A DNA stretch of 64,000 nucleotides from an uncultured Flavobacteriaceae bacterium (lineage in GTDB: Bacteria > Bacteroidota > Bacteroidia > Flavobacteriales > Flavobacteriaceae): positions 1 through 64,000 of the forward strand of contig CANMRV010000011.1 in assembly GCA_947500435.1 (NCBI GenBank), read 5' to 3'. Positions 21,047 to 30,098 of the stretch are shown here, in pieces. The translations under genes and the position numbers were made by a program. Within the stretch, counting starts at the first letter, position 1. Every line of letters begins with the position of its first letter. The notes under the pieces were generated by a model. That model was not told the origin of the DNA. It did no database searches and saw only the letters and a program-made list of their open reading frames with translations.

Positions 21047-21112
21047 GTTCCGCGTTAGCGGCAAGAAGTTTTAAGGGTCCCGAGTTTCGAGGTACCTTAA
21101 AACACATCTTGC
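21047..21112 (-). repeat. Inverted repeat between parA and the DnaC-like gene
   Basis: A hairpin CCGC-GTTA-GCGG (21050-21061) is followed by nested arms GCAAGA/TCTTGC and TTTTAAGG/CCTTAAAA (21061-21112). It is a candidate partition site or origin in this 200-bp gap; it is not followed by a clear T-run. Confidence 0.55.
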
Positions 21113-21185
21113 TTCAAAAAAGTCGCAAACACTTATAATTAAAGTTTCCATTAAATTTTCGAGGCTAGCTAAAAGAAAAGGGTGT

Positions 21186-21890
21186 TCATCTTCTGCTTCC
21201 GCCAGTTACATTCAAAGGCACCAGGTTGAACATTTCATAAAAGCGATCTTCAACTCTTGTACCGTATCTTTTCTGAATTTCGTCTAGGGTAAGATTACAT
21301 GTAATATGAGTTTTTATGCCTTTATCTACGAATTGATTGTAACGAGCTTCAAGTATTCTAATGAATATATCTTCTTTTCCATAAACAAAAATATTCTGGG
21401 CAGTGCTTTCCGCTCCTAGTTCATCGAACATAAAATTGCCATTTGAATAGTTTTTTATTACGGAGTCTTTACTTTTATCTAAGTTGAATTTATTCACTAC
21501 TTCTTGCGTTTGAATAAAAGGAAACCACAATTGTTTTAGGTTGTATTTTAGAGAAATTCTTTGAATGATTTTAAAACTGGTAGTCTTTCCACTTCCAGAA
21601 TTACCATAGACAAAAAGCCCTTTGTTCAAATCACCATTATGGTCAATTTCAAACAACGAATTCCTTGAAAAGTACTTGCAGATTTGATTGAAATATTTTT
21701 TGTTATCGGCGTCAACTTGGAATTCCCTGTTTCTCTCTTCTTGATAAAACAATCTCGCTTCCTCTGCGAAAATTCTTTTCATTTGGCTTAAATCAATAAA
21801 TGGATGCGCTTTTAAAACTTTCTCATTGCTGTGGTTTAACCTCGAAAAGAAATCGTTCAAGACCCTTTTTGCTGGAATAGATTTACTCAT
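21186..21890 (-). CDS. DnaC/IstB-like AAA+ ATPase
   Basis: This 234-residue protein has Walker A in YGNSGSGKTTSF near residue 94 and Walker B in NFMFDELG near residue 150, with an arginine-containing sensor region near the C-terminus. It resembles helicase-loader ATPases found in plasmids and phages. It begins 9 bases after the winged-helix gene and probably helps start replication of the element. Confidence 0.75.
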   Translation of the reverse strand: MSKSIPAKRVLNDFFSRLNHSNEKVLKAHPFIDLSQMKRIFAEEARLFYQEERNREFQVDADNKKYFNQICKYFSRNSLFEIDHNGDLNKGLFVYGNSGSGKTTSFKIIQRISLKYNLKQLWFPFIQTQEVVNKFNLDKSKDSVIKNYSNGNFMFDELGAESTAQNIFVYGKEDIFIRILEARYNQFVDKGIKTHITCNLTLDEIQKRYGTRVEDRFYEMFNLVPLNVTGGSRR

Positions 21891-21899
21891 TTTTCTTTT

Positions 21900-22355
21900 T
21901 TATTTTAGGGGCAATCGATTACTTTTTGTCACACCTAATTCTTTTTTTTCTTTTAAAGAATAATCTTGTTTTATAAATGGTTTTATATGTTGGACATTTT
22001 CGTCATGGCTGCCTAGACAATTTTGTCTAGGCTGAATAGAAGCTTGTGTCATGGCTGCTTCGCCTGTTGTAAAGTTTATAATCATACAACTTCTTAAGTA
22101 CCTTTTTCTGCCGTCGAAGCCATATTCTTCAATCCAACCAATTTCCTTTAATTGAGTCAAATACCGAGAAACTTGGCGTTCCGATATTTGAAGAAACTTG
22201 GCCATATATTCATTCGACATATAGCACTCTTTTCCGTTAGCAGTAAAACTGTGAATTTCAACCGCAAGAATTTTTGCAGGCCACTTCATATCGGTATTTA
22301 GATAAATTACCTTAGGAATAAATACGCCTGTAAACTGTCTTAAATTTTTTTCCAT
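21900..22355 (-). CDS. Winged-helix replication-type protein
   Basis: This 151-residue protein has a clear helix-turn-helix (YMAKFLQISERQVSRYLTQL, near residues 60-80) after a segment ending AVEIHSF, a layout of plasmid or phage replication initiators and DnaD-like proteins. The C-terminal third is polar and probably disordered. It lies directly upstream of the DnaC-like gene. Confidence 0.65.
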   Translation of the reverse strand: MEKNLRQFTGVFIPKVIYLNTDMKWPAKILAVEIHSFTANGKECYMSNEYMAKFLQISERQVSRYLTQLKEIGWIEEYGFDGRKRYLRSCMIINFTTGEAAMTQASIQPRQNCLGSHDENVQHIKPFIKQDYSLKEKKELGVTKSNRLPLK

Positions 22356-22442
22356 TTTTAACGCGCAGGTAATTATATCAATCCAATTAATGATTTACGT
22401 CTTAGTTCTAATTGAACAATACAAGACAAAGTGTTCTCTACA

Positions 22443-22736
22443 CTAGGCTTTTTTATTCTTAAATAAGTGATTGTTTACCAAGCTATCGACTTCTTGGTTT
22501 GATGGAGAGCTATTACTTAGTAGCCATTCTTCGATTTTTAGCCTATCAAAGAAAAGTGATCCTCGTGTAGGCTTAGTGAAGGGAATAAGGTTTAAGGAGG
22601 TCAAGCGGTAAATGTTCTTATCACTCCACCCAGTATACGCCATGAGATCCTTCAGATTAAAAACTCTTTTTTGAGCTAGTAAAGAATCCTTGAAAATTAA
22701 CTTCAGCTCTTCAGCTGTAATAGATAGTTTACTCAT
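22443..22736 (-). CDS. Excisionase/MerR-type HTH protein
   Basis: This 97-residue protein has a helix-turn-helix_17 pattern (FNLKDLMAYTGWSDKNIYRL, then FTKPTRGSLFFDRLKIEEWL), typical of small excisionase-like proteins at the start of Bacteroidota integrative elements and plasmids. Confidence 0.75.
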   Translation of the reverse strand: MSKLSITAEELKLIFKDSLLAQKRVFNLKDLMAYTGWSDKNIYRLTSLNLIPFTKPTRGSLFFDRLKIEEWLLSNSSPSNQEVDSLVNNHLFKNKKA

Positions 22737-22842
22737 TCTAAAATATTTTGATTATTAACTAGAGTAAACGACGTCGTTTATGTATTTGAATTCTCTTCGA
22801 ATCTATTCTAACGAGTTCTTTTTTATTTTCAAATGATTAGTT

Positions 22843-23583
22843 CTAAACGTTTTTATCGATTAAACGCCTGATATAATCGTCAAACTGCAAAAGATTCTCA
22901 TGAAAATAGTATTCTTCATTTTTCTTGTTGCGACTATTTTTTGCGGTATTAAATGAATCAATTTTCATATAAGAACCATCTTTTGTTTTAAATAGCTTTT
23001 TTCTAACTACTAATGAAGGAGAAAAAGAACTAGAATATCTACTTAGAATATCAAAAATCAAACCCGTTTGGCTTAGGGTAATATTCCACTGCACATAATC
23101 TTTATGTCCAAAATCCGACATAAAGACTTTTTGGAATGACTCAAAGGATGTTTTTGATTCGAGAAATTCAAAATCAATCATTTTGTCAAAAATTCCTTTT
23201 AATTGCCCCACAGTAAAATTAAAGCCCAAATTAGTATATAGTTGTTTTCTCTCTTTTCGAACACCTATTCTAATCATAAACTCATCGGAGAAATCAATTT
23301 TAGGATCTTTGCTGATTTTGTGAAGTGCAAATGAGCAAAAGAATGTGCTAGCAAGAAAAATGAGGAAAAATAAAAGTGAAATGAAAATATTTTCAACATA
23401 ATATATAAGACCCACACAATAAAGGCCTAAAACTATACTAGTTCCGTTATAATAAAACTTTAAACCGATACTATCTCTATTATATGGCTTGGAATTAAAT
23501 ATTAATATTTCCAACTTTAAAGCCCTTCGAATAATTTCTGTAAAAAGATTATCTAATCGTCTATGGTCTATCATTATTCCCAA
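22843..23583 (-). CDS. Unknown protein with two membrane segments
   Basis: This 246-residue protein has two adjacent hydrophobic segments (around residues 48-92, for example IFISLLFFLIFLAS) and a soluble C-terminal region of about 150 residues. No family is recognised. It lies between the HTH gene and the tRNA at the right edge of the element and may be cargo. Confidence 0.6.
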   Translation of the reverse strand: MGIMIDHRRLDNLFTEIIRRALKLEILIFNSKPYNRDSIGLKFYYNGTSIVLGLYCVGLIYYVENIFISLLFFLIFLASTFFCSFALHKISKDPKIDFSDEFMIRIGVRKERKQLYTNLGFNFTVGQLKGIFDKMIDFEFLESKTSFESFQKVFMSDFGHKDYVQWNITLSQTGLIFDILSRYSSSFSPSLVVRKKLFKTKDGSYMKIDSFNTAKNSRNKKNEEYYFHENLLQFDDYIRRLIDKNV

Positions 23584-23661
23584 TTTTTCTATAAATTAGT
23601 TATAATTAGAACTAAATAAAAATCAATTGTTCGACCTATGTTCGACCCACCAAAAACAAAA

Positions 23662-23687
23662 AAGCCTCTCGATTTCTCGAAAGGCTT
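23662..23687 (-). terminator. Terminator of tRNA(CAU)
   Basis: On the minus strand the stem AAGCCT-x-TCGA / TCGA-x-AGGCTT (one mismatch) is followed by a T-run, just downstream of the tRNA. Confidence 0.75.
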
Positions 23688-23700
23688 ATGTTTATTAATG

Positions 23701-23774
23701 TGGTCCCACATGGGCTCGAACCATGGACCCCCTGATTATGAGTCAGGTGCTCTAACCAGCTGAGCTATAGGACC
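23701..23774 (-). tRNA. tRNA with CAU anticodon (Met or Ile2)
   Basis: Acceptor GGTCCTA/TGGGACC, D-arm GCTC/GAGC, anticodon stem CCTGA/TCAGG with loop CTCATAA, T-arm CATGG-TTCGAGC-CCATG, discriminator A. It is a regular chromosomal-type tRNA; Met versus lysidine-modified Ile2 cannot be decided by eye. It marks the right edge of the plasmid-like segment. Confidence 0.93.
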
Positions 23775-23844
23775 GAAAATCGGACTGCAATATTACCACT
23801 TATTTTTCATCGTTGCAAGCAAAAACAAACTACGATTTCTTTTG

Positions 23845-24285
23845 CTAATCCTTTATTTCTTGGCATAATTCAACCAATACGCCATTCGCGGTCTTTGGGT
23901 GGATAAACGCAACCAACTTATTGTCCGCTCCTTTTTTTGGAGTGTCATTCAAAACTTTGAACCCCTCATTTTTTAAACGTGCTATTTCTTCCACAATATC
24001 ATCGACCTCAAAGGCAATATGATGTATGCCTTCTCCCTTTTTTTCAATATACTTTGCTATTGGACTATCTTTATCGCTTGCTTCTAAAAGCTCAATTTTA
24101 TTAGGTCCAGATTTGAAAAAGGAAGTTTTGACACCTTCAGAAAGCACATCTTCAATTTTATAATTCGGTACGCCTAACAACTTTTCAAACAATTCGTTCG
24201 AAGCCTCCAAGTCTTTAACCGCAATGCCGATATGCTCTATTTTGTTCACTTGTGCTGAATTTATTTCGGCATCCATATTTACCAT
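23845..24285 (-). CDS. mce: Methylmalonyl-CoA epimerase
   Basis: This 146-residue vicinal-oxygen-chelate protein has IEHIGIAVKDLEASNELF at the N-terminus, KIELLEA, and GIHHIAFEVDDI in the second half, supplying the His and Glu metal ligands of the family. It interconverts the epimers of methylmalonyl-CoA in propionate metabolism. Length and motifs are those of standard bacterial Mce. Confidence 0.88.
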   Translation of the reverse strand: MVNMDAEINSAQVNKIEHIGIAVKDLEASNELFEKLLGVPNYKIEDVLSEGVKTSFFKSGPNKIELLEASDKDSPIAKYIEKKGEGIHHIAFEVDDIVEEIARLKNEGFKVLNDTPKKGADNKLVAFIHPKTANGVLVELCQEIKD

Positions 24286-24334
24286 AGATGCTTATTAATA
24301 CAAAAATACACAGTATTCTCCGTATTTTTGCCCC

Positions 24335-24727
24335 ATGGAAACACAACGGCAGAAAAAAATTGCGGGGGTCATTCAGAAAGATATCGTCGATATTTTACAA
24401 CGAGCAGCTATTGATGGTGGATTGAAAGGTGTCCTTATTTCCGTATCTAAAGTAGCGGTTACGACTGACCTTTCAATTGCCAAAGTGTATGTCAGTATTT
24501 TTCCCGCTAAAGATGCAAAAGAGCTTCTAGAAGGTATTCAATCGAACCAGCCTTTGATAAAACATGAATTGTCACAGCGCACACGAAATCAATTGCGTCG
24601 TGTACCTGAGCTCCTGTTTTTCCTAGACGACTCGTTGGACTATATTGAGAACATTGAAAAGTCACTCAAGGGAGAAGAAAATCCTGTGAAAAATCCTGAT
24701 TTATTGGAGAAAAGAAAGAAGTCCTAA
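24335..24727 (+). CDS. rbfA: 30S ribosome-binding factor
   Basis: This 130-residue protein with a KH-like RbfA fold (RQKKIAGVIQKDIVDIL at the N-terminus; RNQLRRVPELLFFLDDSLDY near the C-terminus) assists 16S rRNA 5'-end maturation and cold adaptation. One base separates its stop codon from the TTG start of the next gene, indicating an operon. Confidence 0.93.
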   Translation: METQRQKKIAGVIQKDIVDILQRAAIDGGLKGVLISVSKVAVTTDLSIAKVYVSIFPAKDAKELLEGIQSNQPLIKHELSQRTRNQLRRVPELLFFLDDSLDYIENIEKSLKGEENPVKNPDLLEKRKKS

Positions 24728-24728
24728 T

Positions 24729-25943
24729 TTGAACTTTCCCTTTTACATAGCGAAACGGTATGTGCGCTCAAAGAGCACTCAAAACGCCGTGAACGTTATC
24801 AATTTTATCACCTTTCTGGTAATTGTAATTGGCTCGGCTGCCTTGTTTATTGTGCTTTCGGGATTCGCCGGATTAAAAACATTTAGCCTTTCGTTTACAA
24901 ATGCTTTTGATCCAGAATTGAAAGCGATTCCCGCAACAGGAAAGTTTTTTTCCATTTCCCCAGAACAAGAACAGCAACTTTCTGAGATAACCGGAGTAGC
25001 AATTTTTTCCAAGGAAATCGAGGAGAGGGTTTATTTAAGACATCGGGAACAAGCAGATATTGCCAGTATCAAGGGAGTGGATATAAATTACACTAAAACC
25101 ACAGGAATTGACAGTACACTCTATTTTGGAGAATGGAATATTAATGAACAACAAGGTATTGCCGGTATTGGTATTATCAATAAATTAGGTATAACCATTA
25201 ACCAGGTTCGAAATCCGTTGCGTATTTTGGCGCCAAAACCAGGTAAAGGATCAATCTCAATACAGTCACCAGCAGCTGCCGCCGAACTGTATAACGAGTT
25301 GCCCTTGGTCATTAGTGGTGTCTTTCAAGTGGAAGAAAATCTCGATAATAAATATATTTTTATTAATCTAGAATTGGCACAAGCTCTACTGGAGAAAAAT
25401 ACCTCTCAAGTATCTGGAATAAATTTTAAACTAAACCCTGAGGTCAATGAATTGGCCGTTCGCGAAAAAATAAGGAGTGTCTTTGGAAAGGCTACAATTA
25501 TAAAAAGTAGAGAAGAATTGAATGGTACGCTTTACCGAATGCTGAACACGGAGCAAGTGGCCACCTATCTCATTTTCACCCTGGTTTTGATTATAGCATT
25601 ATTCAATGTTGTGGGCGCTATTATCATGATGATTCTAGATAAGCAACAGAATTCCAAAACCTTATATAATTTAGGGGTAACAGTTAAAGAACTACGTCAT
25701 ATTTACTTTGTGCAAGGCATATTGGTAACAACATCAGGCGGAATAATAGGAGTGTTAATAGGCTCGCTTCTTATCGGTTCACAACTACTTTTGGGTTGGG
25801 TAAAAATTGGCTCCATAGATTATCCCGTTGAACTTAGCCTTTTAAATGTGCTCATTGTGCTGGCTACTATCATGGTTCTAGGAATAATAGCTTCGAAAAT
25901 TGCCAGTAGTAGAATTAATACAAAGTTGGTTTCTGCTGCTTAA
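24729..25943 (+). CDS. FtsX-family ABC transporter permease (LolC/E-like)
   Basis: This 404-residue permease has an N-terminal membrane segment, a large periplasmic domain and three C-terminal membrane helices (around residues 275-400), the MacB/LolE layout. Proteins of this type extract lipoproteins from the inner membrane. A TTG start is the only option giving the conserved N-terminus MNFPFYIAKRYVRSK, one base after rbfA. Confidence 0.85.
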   Translation: MNFPFYIAKRYVRSKSTQNAVNVINFITFLVIVIGSAALFIVLSGFAGLKTFSLSFTNAFDPELKAIPATGKFFSISPEQEQQLSEITGVAIFSKEIEERVYLRHREQADIASIKGVDINYTKTTGIDSTLYFGEWNINEQQGIAGIGIINKLGITINQVRNPLRILAPKPGKGSISIQSPAAAAELYNELPLVISGVFQVEENLDNKYIFINLELAQALLEKNTSQVSGINFKLNPEVNELAVREKIRSVFGKATIIKSREELNGTLYRMLNTEQVATYLIFTLVLIIALFNVVGAIIMMILDKQQNSKTLYNLGVTVKELRHIYFVQGILVTTSGGIIGVLIGSLLIGSQLLLGWVKIGSIDYPVELSLLNVLIVLATIMVLGIIASKIASSRINTKLVSAA

Positions 25944-26962
25944 TTTGCAAATTCATAATCTCCAAACCTCTCTAAAACCTCATCAAAAGCCGCAAAAACA
26001 TCTACCGAGTCGTCGCTGGTTACCATTTTCATGCGATAGGGTTTAAAATCAGGAATACCTTTAAAGTAGTTGGTATAATGTCTACGCGTTTCAAAAACAC
26101 CTAGTTTTTCGCCTTTCCAATCAATAGCCATTTGCAAATGTCTTCTAGCAGCATCTACGCGCTCTTCCATGGTGGGAGGGGCCAAATGTGTTCCGGTTTC
26201 AAAAAAGTATTTTACTTCTTTAAAAAACCAAGGATAGCCGATACTTGCCCTTCCAATCATAGCCCCGTCAAGGCCATATTCATCACGCATTTTCATGGCA
26301 GCTTCCGGACTGTCAATATCTCCATTCCCAAAAACTGGAATATGCATTCTGGGATTATTTTTAACTTCAGCGATGGGTTTCCAATTTGCATTTCCCTTAT
26401 ACATTTGAGCTCTTGTGCGACCATGAATCGCAATGGATTGACAACCTACATCTTGCAAACGTTCCGCAACCTCAACAATTTTTATTGAATTTTCATCCCA
26501 CCCCAAACGTGTTTTTACTGTTACTGGAAGTTTGGTATGTTCCACCATTGCCTTGGTTAAGGAAACCATCAAATCGATGTCTTTCAAAATTCCAGCTCCA
26601 GCACCTTTAGATACCACTTTCTTAACAGGGCAACCAAAATTAATATCGATGATATCAGGCTTTGAAGCTTCCACAATTTCTACCGACCGTAGCATGGAAT
26701 CTAAATTCGCTCCAAAAATCTGAATGCCTACCGGGCGTTCCTTTTCATAGATATCTAATTTCATAACGCTTTTAGCGGCATCACGAATCAACCCTTCAGA
26801 GGAGATGAATTCCGTGTAAACGACATCTGCTCCTTGTTCTTTGCACAAAGCACGAAAAGGTGGGTCACTTACATCTTCCATCGGCGCAAGCAACAATGGA
26901 AAATCAGGTAATTGTATGTCTCCTATTTTTGGCATTTCTATCCAATCATTTTTGGGCGGCAA
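25940..26962 (-). CDS. dusB: tRNA-dihydrouridine synthase B
   Basis: This 340-residue FMN enzyme has LLAPMEDVSDPPFRALC at the N-terminus, NFGCPVKKVVSKGAGAG with the catalytic Cys, and GNGDIDSPEAA and GAMIGRA phosphate-binding motifs. It reduces uridines in tRNA D-loops. It is convergent with, and overlaps by 4 bp, the permease gene. Confidence 0.93.
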   Translation of the reverse strand: MPPKNDWIEMPKIGDIQLPDFPLLLAPMEDVSDPPFRALCKEQGADVVYTEFISSEGLIRDAAKSVMKLDIYEKERPVGIQIFGANLDSMLRSVEIVEASKPDIIDINFGCPVKKVVSKGAGAGILKDIDLMVSLTKAMVEHTKLPVTVKTRLGWDENSIKIVEVAERLQDVGCQSIAIHGRTRAQMYKGNANWKPIAEVKNNPRMHIPVFGNGDIDSPEAAMKMRDEYGLDGAMIGRASIGYPWFFKEVKYFFETGTHLAPPTMEERVDAARRHLQMAIDWKGEKLGVFETRRHYTNYFKGIPDFKPYRMKMVTSDDSVDVFAAFDEVLERFGDYEFAN

Positions 26963-26974
26963 ATTTACGGAATT

Positions 26975-28198
26975 TTAAAACTTCACCCCAACTTCAATTT
27001 GCTCTCCCTTGCGGTCAACAATAACTTTTGTAGTGTTTCCTTCTTCAAATGCAGAAAGTGCCCGCATATAACTCATCATATCCACCACTGTACTATCCCC
27101 TAATTGAATGACCACATCGCCTTTTTGTAAGCCTGCTTTTTGAGCCGGTTTATCTTCGCTAATACCATCAATACGCATTCCTTTTCCGTCAAATAAATAG
27201 TCGGGTACGACGCCTAAGGCTACTTTAAAACGGGGGACTTCCTCACTTTCATTTTTCGTCTTCTTAAAAATTAGTTTCGGACTGTCGTCCAATTCTCTTA
27301 TGATTTGATAAATGTAGTTTGAAATTAGTTCCATTCCCTCATAATTCAACTTTTCAGAATCATCAGTCGGTTTATGGTAATCTTCATGCTGACCGGTGAA
27401 AAAGTGCAAAACAGGAATATCCTGTAAATAAAACGAAGTATGGTCGCTTGGTCCAACGCCCGATTCTTGCAAAACCAATTTAAATTCCGAATTTGAGCTG
27501 TTCAAAACCTGAGGCCAAATCGGTGTCGTTCCTGTTCCACTAATGGATAAGGTTTTGTCTTCGCGGAGTCTTCCTACCATATCCATATTAATCATATAGT
27601 TTGTTTGCGATAAATCGATAGTTGGGTTTTTGGTAAAGTAATTGCTGCCCAACAAGCCCATTTCTTCACCTGAAAAAGCCATTAAAAGATAATTGTTTCC
27701 ACTCAAAGAGTCTTTTAATTTTTGTGCTAGTTGTAGCATCACGCTAACTCCACTTGCATTATCATCTGCACCATTATGTATTGCTTCTCCTTCTCTATAA
27801 AGCGAACCTTCACCACCCATTCCCAAGTGGTCGTAGTGCGCTCCAATAATTATGGTCTTTTCAACTTGATTGTCGATGTAGCCAAGAACGTTCGTTCCTG
27901 TTATTGTGCTATCTCCAGCTGTAAATTGAACCTCTGAATGCGGGTCGGTTTTAGGTTTAAAGGTAAAGGTCTGAAAATAGGTACCTGCATTTCCTTTGGC
28001 TTGCAATCCCAAATCTTGCATTCGTTTTTGAATGTATTCTGCAGCAATGAGTTCTTCGGATGTTCCTGTTTCGCGACCTGCCAAACTATCACTTGCTAAA
28101 AAAGCAACATCCTCTTGAAGAGAAATCCATTTCCGCTTTTCTGTTTTACAGGAAAGTATTGCAAGCAAAAACAGGGATAGGAAAATATTTTTCATCAT
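26975..28198 (-). CDS. M28-family zinc peptidase with PDZ domain
   Basis: This 407-residue secreted lipoprotein (lipobox LAILSCK) has the zinc ligands of M28 aminopeptidases: HYDHLG, NGADDNASG and SGEEMGLLGS, plus YMINMDM and a downstream His. The C-terminal 90 residues form a PDZ domain (DGISEDKPAQKAGLQKGDVV). It acts at the cell envelope on peptides. It is divergent from the TolB-like gene. Confidence 0.92.
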   Translation of the reverse strand: MMKNIFLSLFLLAILSCKTEKRKWISLQEDVAFLASDSLAGRETGTSEELIAAEYIQKRMQDLGLQAKGNAGTYFQTFTFKPKTDPHSEVQFTAGDSTITGTNVLGYIDNQVEKTIIIGAHYDHLGMGGEGSLYREGEAIHNGADDNASGVSVMLQLAQKLKDSLSGNNYLLMAFSGEEMGLLGSNYFTKNPTIDLSQTNYMINMDMVGRLREDKTLSISGTGTTPIWPQVLNSSNSEFKLVLQESGVGPSDHTSFYLQDIPVLHFFTGQHEDYHKPTDDSEKLNYEGMELISNYIYQIIRELDDSPKLIFKKTKNESEEVPRFKVALGVVPDYLFDGKGMRIDGISEDKPAQKAGLQKGDVVIQLGDSTVVDMMSYMRALSAFEEGNTTKVIVDRKGEQIEVGVKF

Positions 28199-28233
28199 TT
28201 TTGAATATAGCTTTGTGCAAAATTAAGCATCCT

Positions 28234-29340
28234 ATGAAGAAATTTTTGATGATACTGGCGATAATCGCCTTTGTTAATTGCAAGTCGGAACCCAAAAAGT
28301 CAGAACCAACGGCCGAAAAGGAAACTTCGTTAATGGCTGGAAGCGATACGCTAATTTATCCTGAAGAAAAATATTTTAAATCTATTCGGCAAATAACCTT
28401 TGGTGGTGATAATGCAGAAGCCTATTGGAGTTGGGACGACAAACAAATGATTTTTCAATCGAACAACGAGGCTTGGGGAATGGAATGCGACCAAATGTTT
28501 CTGATGAACATTGAAGAAAGTTTCAAGGATACAAAACCACCTGTGATTAGCACTGGGTTTGGGCGAACCACCTGTGCTTATTTTCTGCCAGATAACAAAC
28601 ATTATGTATATGGCTCTACGCATTTAGTTGATAAGAAATGTCCTGAAGTACCTTTACGAAAGAACGGAAACTACGTCTGGCCAGTCTATGATTCCTTCGA
28701 TATTTTTGTGGCGGATTTAGAAGGAAATATCACTGCCCAATTAACTAGTGAAAAAGGATATGACGCTGAAGCAACGGTTTCTCCAAAAGGCGATAAAATC
28801 GTTTTTACTTCGGATAGAAGTGGAGATTTAGAGTTGTACACCATGAACTTAGATGGCTCAAATGTCAAGCAAATTACGGATGAGCTGGGGTATGACGGAG
28901 GCGCTTTTTTCTCTCCAGATGGCACAAAACTAATCTTCCGAGCCTCCCGACCAAAGACCCCAGAAGAAATCAAAAAATATAAAGATTTATTAGCAGACGG
29001 ATTGGTAGAACCCACCGAAATGGAGCTCTTTATTTGCGATGCAGATGGAGGCAACTTAAAGCAGTTGACCTTTTTAGGCAATGCAAATTGGAGTCCGTTT
29101 TTTCATCCTTCAGGAAAAAAGATTCTTTTCTCAAGCAATTTCGAAGCTGAAAAAGGTTTCCCTTTTAATCTCTATTTCATAGATATTGATGGAAAAAATT
29201 TAGAACGCGTTACTCACGGAGAAACTTTTGATGCCTTTCCTGTCTTTTCAAATGACGGTAAGTATTTAGCCTTTTCAAGTAATCGAAATAACGGCGGCAC
29301 TCGCGATACGAATTTGTTTATTGCTGAATGGCAGGAATAG
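28234..29340 (+). CDS. TolB-like WD40/PD40 beta-propeller lipoprotein
   Basis: About 368 residues start at MKKFLMILAIIAFVNCK, a lipoprotein signal with Cys after FVN; the longer open frame upstream overlaps the divergent peptidase and is rejected. PD40 repeats are clear (ATVSPKGDKIVFTSDRSGD; FFSPDGTKLIFRASRP; FSNDGKYLAFSSNRN). Such propellers bind partners in the envelope. It overlaps the next gene by 13 bp. Confidence 0.85.
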   Translation: MKKFLMILAIIAFVNCKSEPKKSEPTAEKETSLMAGSDTLIYPEEKYFKSIRQITFGGDNAEAYWSWDDKQMIFQSNNEAWGMECDQMFLMNIEESFKDTKPPVISTGFGRTTCAYFLPDNKHYVYGSTHLVDKKCPEVPLRKNGNYVWPVYDSFDIFVADLEGNITAQLTSEKGYDAEATVSPKGDKIVFTSDRSGDLELYTMNLDGSNVKQITDELGYDGGAFFSPDGTKLIFRASRPKTPEEIKKYKDLLADGLVEPTEMELFICDADGGNLKQLTFLGNANWSPFFHPSGKKILFSSNFEAEKGFPFNLYFIDIDGKNLERVTHGETFDAFPVFSNDGKYLAFSSNRNNGGTRDTNLFIAEWQE

Positions 29341-30098
29341 TACTCCCTTTTGAACCCATTCTATTTGGCTCAAAAGTCAACATGCATTTGGTGCTCGAAT
29401 ATCTCGCCTTCTTTGTTGCATTTAGATATTATGTTATTCTTCGAAAGAAAAGTGCAGATTCGATTTCAGCGAACAATCGTCTCTCCATCATTATAGGGGC
29501 GATTTTCGGAGCTCTATTTCTTTCTCGATTGATTGCTTTTTTTGAGAATCCTTTGTTGCATTATGAACAAGGGTGGATTTCCATTCTGAACAATAAAACC
29601 ATTATGGGTGGTTTGTTCGGCGGACTTCTTGGTGTAGAACTCGCCAAAAAAATCATTGGTGAAAAACAATCTTCAGGAGACCTGTTTACGCTTCCTATTA
29701 TCTTCGGAATTATCGTTGGTCGCATTGGATGTTTTCTGGCCGGAATCAAAGAGTTCACCTATGGTATTGAAACCAATTCTTTTCTAGGAATGGATTTAGG
29801 GGATGGTCTTCAAAGGCATCCAATAGCTTTGTATGAAATTATATTTCTAGTATTACTTTTCATCTTTATAAAACAACTTCAGAAACAACCCAACCGATTT
29901 GAAAACGGGATGTATTTCAAAATTTTTATGATTTCCTATTTCGCTTTTCGGTTCATGATTGAGTTTATAAAACCGAATACCTTTTTTATTGCAGGTTTAA
30001 GTAGCATCCAACTATTATGCTTAATTTGTTTGATATACTATAACCAAACCCTGCGAAAAGGAATCGCTTATGCCGGAAAGAAATTACACCTACTATGA
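29328..30098 (+). CDS. Prolipoprotein diacylglyceryl transferase-like membrane protein
   Basis: This 256-residue multi-pass membrane protein has the Lgt-type central motif (FGIIVGRIGCFLAGIKEFTYG) and a HPIALYEI segment, as in the Lgt signature. It is shorter and diverged from canonical Lgt, and it overlaps the radical SAM gene by 29 bp. Coupling to a Tes-like radical SAM enzyme suggests a role in lipid modification other than housekeeping lipoprotein acylation. Confidence 0.75.
   Translation: MAGIVLPFEPILFGSKVNMHLVLEYLAFFVAFRYYVILRKKSADSISANNRLSIIIGAIFGALFLSRLIAFFENPLLHYEQGWISILNNKTIMGGLFGGLLGVELAKKIIGEKQSSGDLFTLPIIFGIIVGRIGCFLAGIKEFTYGIETNSFLGMDLGDGLQRHPIALYEIIFLVLLFIFIKQLQKQPNRFENGMYFKIFMISYFAFRFMIEFIKPNTFFIAGLSSIQLLCLICLIYYNQTLRKGIAYAGKKLHLL

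Noticed and set aside
28060..28233. Upstream extension of the TolB-like protein
   Set aside because: It overlaps the divergent peptidase; the ATG at 28234 starts a lipoprotein signal.
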